This document shows, in pieces, positions 4,489-10,718 of a stretch of DNA of 11,960 nucleotides; positions within the stretch are counted from its first letter, which is position 1, and every line of letters starts with the position of its first letter. The DNA is taken from the NCBI GenBank assembly GCA_003022005.1, contig PXRQ01000017.1:1-11960 (forward strand), in the 5' to 3' direction. The notes under the pieces were generated by a model that worked only from the letters and a program-made list of their open reading frames with translations, was not told the DNA's origin and ran no database searches. The position numbers and the translations under genes are program-made. This DNA is from Halobacteriales archaeon QS_5_70_15 (GTDB lineage: Archaea > Halobacteriota > Halobacteria > Halobacteriales > Haloarculaceae).

Positions 4489-4794
4489 ATGAGCACCACC
4501 AGGGACCGTTCGGACGCCACCGAGGATCACCGGCCCCTCCGGGAGGGGATGACCGCCCGCGCACGCTACGGCGAGCGGGCGGTCGTCGGGGAGATCGTCG
4601 AGGTCCGCGAGGAGACCCCCGAGGTGACCCGCGTCGTCCTCAGCCCCGTCACCGAGGAGGTGGAACTCGATACCGACGCCCAGCGCGTCGAACCCGTCGA
4701 CGCCGAGCGCGTCTGTCCGCGGTGTGGCGCCGTCTGGGAGCGACGGGAGGCGTACCGGTGTCCGGAGTGCGGGGCCGACCTCGTCTCGGACTAG
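4489..4794 (+). CDS. small zinc-ribbon protein, unknown function
   Basis: A 101-residue acidic protein. About residues 20-65 form a short beta-rich part (GMTARARYGERAVVGEIVEV ... VTRVVLSPVTEEVEL) that recalls a small barrel or KOW-like fold; this is a guess. The C-terminus is a zinc ribbon with C76-x2-C79 and C91-x2-C94 (CPRCGAVW ... YRCPECGADL). The ATG at 4489 is chosen because the upstream open frame runs through the tRNA gene and is not protein-like. Its TAG stop shares a CTAG palindrome with the TAG stop of the convergent dipeptidase pseudogene. Probably nucleic-acid or protein binding; no named family recognised. Confidence 0.75.
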   Translation: MSTTRDRSDATEDHRPLREGMTARARYGERAVVGEIVEVREETPEVTRVVLSPVTEEVELDTDAQRVEPVDAERVCPRCGAVWERREAYRCPECGADLVSD

Positions 4795-5432
4795 TCCCAG
4801 GTCCCGCGGAGGACCCGCCGCCAGTTGCCCGCGGCGATAGCCCGGGTCTCGCGCTCCGAGAACCGCTCGGAGAGGGTGTCGTCACGGCCGGGAGTCCCGC
4901 GACGTCGCCTCCACTCGAGGGGATCGACGCGCCGTCGAAGTCCGAACCGAGCGCGGCGCACTCGACGCCCGCGACGTCGGCGACGCGGACGAGGTCAGGT
5001 CCGGCGTCAGTGAGTCCGGGGCCGGTATCGGGGTCGCCGGGGTACTCGGCGGGGACGCCGTGGTCGAACGCGTTGGGCCGGCTCCAGACGAGGCCCGGCT
5101 CGTTCTACTCGCCTCCCGCGAGCGAGCCGGTGGAGCAGCGCGAGCGGTTCGTAGGTCGCGCGGCGGACGCGTTCCGTGTCGGGCGGGTCGGGGTAGGGGT
5201 AGGCGTACCCCTCGTCGGTCGCCGTCGGTTCGGTGGCCTCCCCCGAGAGCGCGAAGGCCGCGACGAGGCCGACGTCGAGCCCACCCCTGCGGGCCCGCGG
5301 GAGGTCGAGGTGCCCGCCGTCGCGCCCGTCGCGGAACGGCGCCACCGGGTCGGCCTCCTCGGACCGGAGCCGCAGGAGGGCGTCGTTGTGTCCGTCGAGG
5401 ACCGGGACGCCGGCGGCGGAGGGGTCGGTCAC
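4791..5432 (-). pseudogene. decayed M19 (membrane/renal-type) dipeptidase
   Basis: The N-terminus in one frame is clear: GVPVLDGHNDALLRL, with the zinc-binding H-x-D of the family, then GGHLDLPRARRGGLDVGLVAAF. Near 5095-5125 the homology moves to a second frame (GLVWSRPNAFDHGVPAEYPG, DPDTGPGLTDAG) and runs to the conserved LGSDFDGASIP. Near 4880-4892 it moves to a third frame (DTLSERFSERE ... NWRRVLRGTW, stop at 4791-4793). Between DLVR and VADVAG, roughly a hundred residues expected in the family (including the S-H-S-N zinc-ligand region) are missing. The family has roughly 320-400 residues; this locus has about 214 codons. It is not functional. The GTG start at 5432 has a box-A-like CTTTTGT about 26 bases upstream. 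Confidence 0.85.
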
Positions 5433-5454
5433 GGTCGTCGGTCGGCCGGCGGGG

Positions 5455-5461
5455 ACAAAAG
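5455..5461 (-). promoter_or_regulatory. possible surviving box A of the dipeptidase pseudogene
   Basis: Minus-strand CTTTTGT about 26 bases before the GTG at 5432, leaderless spacing. The promoter may outlive its gene. The remaining GC-rich stretch 5433-5745 holds no supported gene. It has a repeated TACGGTCGGCG (5489-5499 and 5522-5532), and I found no clear box A for the uS15 gene. Confidence 0.3.
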
Positions 5462-5745
5462 CCCGGGGGCGGGGACCGAGCACGGGCCTACGGTCGGCGG
5501 GCGACGGGCGTCGGGCGAGCGTACGGTCGGCGAACGGCGGTGTCGGGTCCGAAGCGACACGCCTTTGTGCGCGTCGGGCGTCGATCCGGTGGGAACGGCA
5601 CGGCCGCAAATCCGACTCGCCGCGCGGCGCGGGGTCCGGTGCCCCGTGGTCTCTTCGACCTCGCGCGGCTTGGGATTGCGGAAGTGCGTACAGCGCGTCG
5701 GCCCGGCTCGGCCGGGACAGCGGTCAGTGCCGTCCAACCAGACAC

Positions 5746-6213
5746 ATGGCACGAATGCACACCCGACGCCGCGGCAGTTCCGGGTCCGACCGGCCCGTGG
5801 CAGACGAATCGCCGGAGTGGAGCGACGTCGACGCCGACGCTGTCGAGGAGCGCGTCGTCGAGCTCGCGGAGAACGGCCACGACCCCTCGGGGATCGGTAT
5901 GAAGCTCCGTGACGAGGGCGTCCAGGGGACCCCGGTTCCCGACGTCAAGCTCGCGACGGGCAAGAAGGTCACCGGGATACTCGAGGAGCACGACGCCCGC
6001 CCCGACCTCCCGGAGGACCTCCGGAACCTGATGGAGCGGGCGGTCCGGCTCCGCCGCCACATGGAGGAGCACCCCGGCGACGCCCAGAACAAGCGGGCGC
6101 TCCAGAACACGGAGTCGAAGATCCGCCGGCTGGTCTCCTACTACCGCGGCGACGAACTGGAGGAGGAGTTCACCTACTCCTACGACGTCGCGGTCGACCT
6201 GCTCGAGGGCTGA
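5746..6213 (+). CDS. rps15: 30S ribosomal protein S15 (uS15)
   Basis: 155 residues, the usual archaeal length (longer than the 89-residue bacterial form because of an archaeal/eukaryotic N-terminal extension). It starts MARMHTRRRGSSGSDRP and has the S13/S15 N-terminal domain (PEWSDVDADAVEERVVELAE, GHDPSGIGMKLRDEGVQGTP). The S15 core includes LMERAVRLRRHMEEHPGD, NKRALQNTESKIRRLVSYY and the end VDLLEG. It binds 16S rRNA and helps form the platform of the small subunit. The ATG at 5746 gives the canonical MARMH start, although the frame is open further upstream. It is the first gene of a compact unit: the RecJ-like gene starts three bases after its stop. Confidence 0.97.
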   Translation: MARMHTRRRGSSGSDRPVADESPEWSDVDADAVEERVVELAENGHDPSGIGMKLRDEGVQGTPVPDVKLATGKKVTGILEEHDARPDLPEDLRNLMERAVRLRRHMEEHPGDAQNKRALQNTESKIRRLVSYYRGDELEEEFTYSYDVAVDLLEG

Positions 6214-6216
6214 GCC

Positions 6217-7338
6217 GTGTCCGCCGCCGACCGCACCGACGCGAGCGATCCCGTCGACAGCGTGGCCGCCGCCTGCAGGAGCGCGGGACTGGTCAGGCTG
6301 GTCGGCACGGCCGACGGCGACGGCCTCGCGGCGGTCGGCGTGCTCGCGCGGGCGCTCTCGGCGACCGGGGTCCCGTTCCAGGCGAGCGTTACCCGCTTCC
6401 CGGACCCGACGACGGGGACCGACGCGGACGCCACGGTGACGGTCGGCGCGTCGGGCGGCGACGTCGCCGTCGACGCGACCCCGGCGAGCGTGCCGGCGTT
6501 CGCGGCCGCACGGGAGCTTGCACCCGACGCGGCGGACCCGGTCCTCGCGCTCGCGGGGGCCGTCGCCGCGGGAGCGGTCCCCGGCGACGACGGCGTCGGC
6601 CTGCTGGAGGCGGCCCGCGATGCGGGGGTCGAGCGCCGCCCCGGCCTGGCGCTCCCGGTCGCGGACGCCGCCGAGGGGCTGGCCCACTCGACGCTGGTCC
6701 ACCTGCCCTGCTCGGGCGACGCCGACGCCGCACGGGCGGCGCTCGCGGACGTGGCCGGGGACGACGGGAGCCCGGAGTCGCGCAAGCGGGCGGCGTCGAT
6801 GGTGGCGCTACGAGTCGTGGCCGACGCGCCGACCCGCGCCGCGCACGCCGTCGAGCGGGCGCTCCGGCCCTACGCGGGCGGGCCGTTCGAGACCGTCGGC
6901 GGCTACGCGGACGTGCTCGACGCCGTGGCCCGGGATCGCCCCGGCACGGGCGTCGCGCTCGCGCTCGGCCACGACGCCGGACCGGCGGCGCTGTCGGCGT
7001 GGCGCGACCACGCGACCGCGACCCACCGGGCGGTGCGCGAGGCCGACACCGGCCGGTACGACGGCGCGTTCGTCGTCCGGACGGACGGTCCCGTGGGAAC
7101 GGTCGCGCGGCTGGTCCGGGACTACCGCTCGCCGGAGCCGGTCGTGCTCGTGCTCGGCCGGAGCGAGCGGGGCTACGACCGGGCGGCGGTGGCGGGCGAC
7201 CGCGAGGTCCTCCCGGCGCTGCGGCGCGCCGTCGCCGACGCCGGCACGGTCGGCGGCCGCGGACCGACCGCGTGGGCCCGCCTGACCGACCCGATAGACG
7301 AAGGGGCGTTCGTGGGCGCGTTCCGGGGGGCGCTATGA
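6217..7338 (+). CDS. RecJ-like (DHH superfamily) protein, probably without nuclease motifs
   Basis: 373 residues with a GTG start three bases after the uS15 stop. Haloarchaeal genomes carry a gene usually named RecJ-like exonuclease at this spot between uS15 and Pcc1. The N-terminus LVGTADGDGLAAVGVLARAL (residues 28-47) aligns with RecJ motif I (H-x-D-x-D-G), with D33 and D35 present but Thr in place of His. I find no D-H-H triad after it; the matching area reads VTVGASGGDVAVDATP. The C-terminus (FETVGGYADVLDAVARDRPG) looks like the DHHA1 substrate-binding part. It may thus be a structural relative like Cdc45 rather than an active 5'-3' exonuclease. It overlaps pcc1 by ATGA. Very Ala/Asp/Val rich. 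Confidence 0.75.
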   Translation: MSAADRTDASDPVDSVAAACRSAGLVRLVGTADGDGLAAVGVLARALSATGVPFQASVTRFPDPTTGTDADATVTVGASGGDVAVDATPASVPAFAAARELAPDAADPVLALAGAVAAGAVPGDDGVGLLEAARDAGVERRPGLALPVADAAEGLAHSTLVHLPCSGDADAARAALADVAGDDGSPESRKRAASMVALRVVADAPTRAAHAVERALRPYAGGPFETVGGYADVLDAVARDRPGTGVALALGHDAGPAALSAWRDHATATHRAVREADTGRYDGAFVVRTDGPVGTVARLVRDYRSPEPVVLVLGRSERGYDRAAVAGDREVLPALRRAVADAGTVGGRGPTAWARLTDPIDEGAFVGAFRGAL

Positions 7339-7625
7339 CCCGTGAGCGCGAGGCGGACGGGCCGGCCCCCGGCTCGGACTCGGACGCCGCCGTCGCCCGC
7401 TGTCGGGCGACCCTGCGGACGACTCACGCGGCCCCGGGAACGGTCGCGGCGGCACTGGAACCCGACAACACCGAGGAGATGGACACACGCGTCGAGGACG
7501 GACGGGTCACCACGACCGTCGCCCGGGACTCGCCGGGCGGCCTGCGATCGACGGTCGACGACTACGTCGTGAACCTCGACGTCGCGGACCGTATCGCTGA
7601 CGAACACCGATCAAACACACCATGA
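7335..7625 (+). CDS. pcc1: KEOPS complex subunit Pcc1
   Basis: 96 residues. Pcc1 is the dimerising small subunit of KEOPS, which makes the t6A37 modification on tRNAs that read ANN codons. It is seen as a short beta-alpha-beta protein: CRATLRTTHAAPGTVAAALE, PDNTEEMDTRVEDGRVTTTV (typical PDN and the second strand) and GGLRSTVDDYVVNLDVADRI (the long helix with the conserved DDY-x-N). The first 25 residues are a poorly conserved acidic extension. The ATG at 7335 overlaps the stop of the RecJ-like gene (ATGA), and its own TGA overlaps the start of the eS1 gene (ATGA). The three genes are translationally coupled, and the order is typical for haloarchaea. Confidence 0.93.
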   Translation: MTREREADGPAPGSDSDAAVARCRATLRTTHAAPGTVAAALEPDNTEEMDTRVEDGRVTTTVARDSPGGLRSTVDDYVVNLDVADRIADEHRSNTP

Positions 7626-8263
7626 GCGAACGAAGCGTTTCCCGACAGAAACAGGAGAAGCGGTGGTACACCGTACTCGCGCCGGAGCAGTTCGACCGGC
7701 GCGAACTCGGCACGACCCCCGCCGACGAACCGGAACAGCTCTACGACCGAACCATCGAGACGACGCTCGGCGACCTCACCGACGACGCCGGCGAGAACTC
7801 GACGAAGCTCACGTTCCGCATCGACGACGTGGGCAGCGACACCGCGTACACCGAGTTCGTCAAGCACGAACTCACGCGGGACTACCTGCGGTCGCTCGTC
7901 CGGCGGGGCTCCTCGAAGGTCGCGTCCTACGAGACGGTGCTGACGACGGACGACTACCGGCTGCAGATCCAGCCCGTCGCGTTCACGACGAAGAAGGCCG
8001 ACCACAGCCAGGAGCGGGCCATCCGGAAGACGATGTCCGACCTGGTCCAGTCCGCCGCCGAGGAGCGGACGTTCGGCGAACTCGTCGACTCGGTCGTCGG
8101 CGGGCGGCTCTCCTCGGCCATCTACAACGACGCCAAGACGATCTACCCGCTGCGCCGGGTCGAGATCCAGAAGGCGACGCTCGAAGCACACCCCGAGGAG
8201 GTCGCCGCGGAGGAGGAGGCCGCCGTCGACGTCGAGGGGGAGGACGTCGCCGTCGACGAGTAG
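7622..8263 (+). CDS. rps3ae: 30S ribosomal protein S3Ae (eS1)
   Basis: 213 residues, normal for archaeal eS1. It begins MSERSVSRQKQEKRWYTVLA, contains RTIETTLGDLTDD, LTFRIDDVGSDTAYTEFVKHEL, split by family landmarks as LTFRIDDV and TAYTEFVKHELTRDYLRSLV, then RRGSSKV. The C-terminal part is YPLRRVEIQKATLE, with an acidic halophile tail (EEVAAEEEAAVDVEGEDVA). It sits on the small-subunit platform near the mRNA exit. It starts inside the pcc1 stop (ATGA overlap) and ends the operon; a hairpin follows at 8359-8402. Confidence 0.97.
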   Translation: MSERSVSRQKQEKRWYTVLAPEQFDRRELGTTPADEPEQLYDRTIETTLGDLTDDAGENSTKLTFRIDDVGSDTAYTEFVKHELTRDYLRSLVRRGSSKVASYETVLTTDDYRLQIQPVAFTTKKADHSQERAIRKTMSDLVQSAAEERTFGELVDSVVGGRLSSAIYNDAKTIYPLRRVEIQKATLEAHPEEVAAEEEAAVDVEGEDVAVDE

Positions 8264-8358
8264 TAGGACCGACCTTCGACCGTTTCTATCGGCGACCGAG
8301 CCGCATCGACGAGCAGCGACGTCGTCCGGAACGGTACGATCCCCGGGTACGCGGCGGG

Positions 8359-8402
8359 CGGTCCACGGCCCGCGGAGCGACCGAACTACGGCCCGTGGAC
8401 CG
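8359..8402. terminator. hairpin between convergent genes
   Basis: Ten-base perfect stem CGGTCCACGG (8359-8368) / CCGTGGACCG (8393-8402) with a 24-base loop. It is placed between the end of the eS1 gene and the end of the convergent halocyanin gene. It could act on both transcripts. No T-run is present, so a terminator role is inference. Confidence 0.4.
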
Positions 8403-8409
8403 GGCGGTC

Positions 8410-8826
8410 CTACTCGCTGACGACGACCTCTCCGACCATCCCCGCGCGCTCGTGCGGGACACAGAAGTAGGGGTACGTGCCGGGCGTCTCGAACGTGTGG
8501 GACCAGGTCTCCCCCGAGCGGACGGTTCCCTCGCCCCCTTCCTGCCAGAACCCCTCGCGGGCCGCGTCCTCGCTCTTGAACCCGTCGGAGGCCCAGTACT
8601 CGGCGCCGTCCGGAAGTCCGTCCTCGTAGGCGGTGACGGTGTGGCCCCGCGAGCCGTCGTTCACCCAGACCACGGGCTCGCCGACGGTCGCCTCGAACGT
8701 CTCCGGGACGTAGGCGTTCTTGATCATCTCGACGTCGGCGTCGCCCGATCCGCCGACCATACCACAGCCGGCGAGGGTCGTCGCGGCGCCCGCGGCCGTC
8801 GCGGCGAGGAACGTCCGTCGGCGCAT
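8410..8826 (-). CDS. halocyanin-type blue copper lipoprotein
   Basis: 138 residues, an electron carrier of the plastocyanin/azurin class held on the outside of the membrane. The N-terminus MRRRTFLAATAAGAATTLAG carries a Tat-like twin-arginine start, and Cys21 lies in a lipobox (L-A-G-C), so export as a folded lipoprotein is likely. The type 1 copper ligands are visible: H62 (SRGHTVTAY), then C122, H125 and M130 in YFCVPHERAGMVGEVVV. The middle (EYWASDGFKSEDAAREGFWQ) is a longer loop seen in some haloarchaeal members. The ATG at 8826 gives the complete signal, and a CTTTGAC box lies about 25 bases upstream (leaderless type). The redox partner is not in the window. Confidence 0.93.
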   Translation of the reverse strand: MRRRTFLAATAAGAATTLAGCGMVGGSGDADVEMIKNAYVPETFEATVGEPVVWVNDGSRGHTVTAYEDGLPDGAEYWASDGFKSEDAAREGFWQEGGEGTVRSGETWSHTFETPGTYPYFCVPHERAGMVGEVVVSE

Positions 8827-8847
8827 ACGCGGGCTACGGGCCGCGTC

Positions 8848-8854
8848 GTCAAAG
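8848..8854 (-). promoter_or_regulatory. possible box A of the halocyanin gene
   Basis: Minus-strand CTTTGAC about 25 bases before the ATG at 8826, in very GC-rich DNA. It separates halocyanin transcription from the upstream glucosidase gene (stop 8889). Weak consensus. Confidence 0.3.
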
Positions 8855-8888
8855 GCGGCGCGGTTCCCATCGCTCCCCCCGTGACGGC

Positions 8889-10625
8889 TCAATCGGTGTA
8901 CACCCGGGCCTCGTATGGCCGGAGCGTCGCCGGATCGTCCGGCGGGGGGTAGTTGCCGATCCGGTACGTCGCGTCGGAGCGGAGGCCGACGCTCCCGGGG
9001 TCGAATCGGACGGGCTCCGAGGCGAAGCCGAGCACCACGACCGCGCGCTCGTCGTCCAGGGTCCGCTCGTACGCCCACACGCGACCGTGTTCGGCGTCGA
9101 GGTCCGCGTACTCGCCGTAGATCAGGACGTCGTGCTCGCCCCGCAACTCGATCAGGTCCCGGTAGTAGTGCCAGACGGAGTCGCGGTTCGCCCTGTCGCG
9201 TGCGACGTTCACCTCCTCGTGGTTCGGGTTGACGGGGAGCCACGGTTCGCCGCTCGTGAACCCCGCGTGCTCGGTGTCGTCCCACTGCATCGGCGTCCGG
9301 GCGTTGTCCCGGCTTCGCCGGCGGACGAGTTCCATCACCTCCCCGTCCTCGAGCCGGCCCGCCTCCCTCGCGACCTCGACGTTCCGGAGCGTGTCGACGT
9401 CCCGTATCTCGTCGAGCGACTCCCAGGGGTAGTTCGTCATCCCGATCTCGTCGCCCTGGAAGACGTACGGCGTCCCCTCCAGGGTGAACAGGAGCGTGGC
9501 GAGGAGCTTCGCGGACTCCTCGCGGTACTCCCCGTCGTCGCCGAACCGCGAGACCGCCCGCGGCTGGTCGTGGTTGCCGAGGAAGACGCTGCTCCACCCC
9601 CGTTCGTGGAGCCCCGTCTGCCACTCGCCGATCACTTCCCGGAACTCCCCCAGGGTCCACTCGCGGCTGTCCCAGCGCCCCGCCGGGCCGTGATCGAGGC
9701 GCATGTGGTCGAAGCTGAACGCCATGCTCATCCCCGCGCCCTCGGGGCCGACGAACTCGACCGCCTGTTCGATGTCCATGTCGACCATCTCGCCGACGGT
9801 CATCGCGTCGTACCGCCCGACGACCTCGAACAGCTCCTCGAGGTACTCCCCCAGACGGGGGCCGTTGACGAACCGGTCGGCCCCGCGGACGACGACGTCC
9901 TCGCGCTCGCCGTCGGGGTAGCCCTCGGGCTTGGAGATCAGGTTGATGACATCCATCCGGAAGCCGTCGATGCCCTTCTCCAGCCACCACTCCATGACGT
10001 CGCACACCGCCTCGCGGACGTCGGGGTTGCGCCAGTTCAGATCGGGCTGTCTCCCGTCGAAGAGGTGGAGATACCACTTTCCCACCTCGTCGTCGTAGCT
10101 CCACGCGGCCCCCCCGAAGAACGACTCCCAGTCGTTCGGCGGCTCGTCGGGATCGCCGTCGACCCAGTGGTACCAGTCGTGGTAGGTCGAGTCGGGGTCG
10201 CGCGAGCGCCGGAACCACTCGTGCTCGTCGGAGGTGTGGTTGACCGCGAGGTCCATCACCAGCCGCATCCCCCGGTCGTGGAGTCCGTCGAGGACCGCCT
10301 CCCAGTCGGCCATCGTCCCGAACTCGGCCATGATCGCGCGGTAGTCGCTGATGTCGTAGCCGTTGTCAGCGTTCGGTGACTCGTAGACGGGGCTGAGCCA
10401 CACCACGTCCACGCCCAGGTCGTCGAGGTAGTCGATCCGATCGAGTATCCCGGGAAGGTCACCGACGCCGTCCCCGTCGGCGTCGTTGAAGCTCCGCGGG
10501 TAGACCTGGTAGACGACCGCCTCCTTCCACCACTCCTCGTCGGCGTTCCCGCGGTCGTTCGTCTCACTCGTCTCCCGCACGCGCGCCCTCGGATCGGATC
10601 CCGGGCGGCGCTCGCTTCCCGACAT
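8889..10625 (-). CDS. GH13 alpha-glucosidase (oligo-1,6-glucosidase type)
   Basis: 578 residues, a full-length GH13 enzyme that frees glucose from short alpha-glucans in the cytoplasm (no signal peptide). After a non-conserved 30-residue N-terminus it starts EWWKEAVVYQVYPRSF. The Ca2+-site-like DADGDGVGD is at 48-56. Region I is DLAVNH (125-130). The nucleophile is D225 in GFRMDVIN, the general acid/base E279 in TVGEMVD, and the stabiliser D353 in GNHDQPR; all are present. In this subfamily Val right after the nucleophile is linked to alpha-1,6 specificity (isomaltose-like) rather than maltose, which is established for related enzymes and inferred here. The C-terminal beta domain ends YEARVYTD. 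ATG at 10625. A paralogue lies 93 bases upstream on the same strand. Confidence 0.93.
   Translation of the reverse strand: MSGSERRPGSDPRARVRETSETNDRGNADEEWWKEAVVYQVYPRSFNDADGDGVGDLPGILDRIDYLDDLGVDVVWLSPVYESPNADNGYDISDYRAIMAEFGTMADWEAVLDGLHDRGMRLVMDLAVNHTSDEHEWFRRSRDPDSTYHDWYHWVDGDPDEPPNDWESFFGGAAWSYDDEVGKWYLHLFDGRQPDLNWRNPDVREAVCDVMEWWLEKGIDGFRMDVINLISKPEGYPDGEREDVVVRGADRFVNGPRLGEYLEELFEVVGRYDAMTVGEMVDMDIEQAVEFVGPEGAGMSMAFSFDHMRLDHGPAGRWDSREWTLGEFREVIGEWQTGLHERGWSSVFLGNHDQPRAVSRFGDDGEYREESAKLLATLLFTLEGTPYVFQGDEIGMTNYPWESLDEIRDVDTLRNVEVAREAGRLEDGEVMELVRRRSRDNARTPMQWDDTEHAGFTSGEPWLPVNPNHEEVNVARDRANRDSVWHYYRDLIELRGEHDVLIYGEYADLDAEHGRVWAYERTLDDERAVVVLGFASEPVRFDPGSVGLRSDATYRIGNYPPPDDPATLRPYEARVYTD
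10008..10098. repeat. 91-nt exact repeat shared by the two glucosidase genes, copy in the left gene
   Basis: Identical base for base to 11856-11946. It encodes the DEVGKWYLHLF ... NWRNPDVREA part just before the nucleophile. A second exact block of 60 nt is 9516-9575, matching 11373-11432. Confidence 0.9.
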
Positions 10626-10718
10626 TCGTTCGTCGGTTGCCGTCGCGGCACTAATCGTGCGACGCGGAATCGACGCGTGAGCCGCGGGTCGACCTGCCCC
10701 CCGCTCGTCCCGCGAGCG

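Noticed and set aside
5007..5609. Complete 200-residue gene for the dipeptidase
   Set aside because: Only its middle part is dipeptidase-like. Its first 60 residues lie upstream of the GTG and are Arg-rich non-coding, and its end is out of frame, so the locus is described as a pseudogene.
4380..5912. 510-residue plus-strand frame
   Set aside because: Arg/Gly/Pro-rich open frame created by GC-rich DNA. It crosses the zinc-ribbon gene, the dipeptidase pseudogene and the uS15 start in the wrong frames.
7663..8952. 429-residue plus-strand frame
   Set aside because: Out-of-frame shadow of the eS1 gene, running on antisense to halocyanin; Arg/Asp-rich without domains.
9087..10379. 430-residue plus-strand frame
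   Set aside because: Long antisense frame of the GH13 gene, common in high-GC DNA; the minus strand carries all catalytic motifs.
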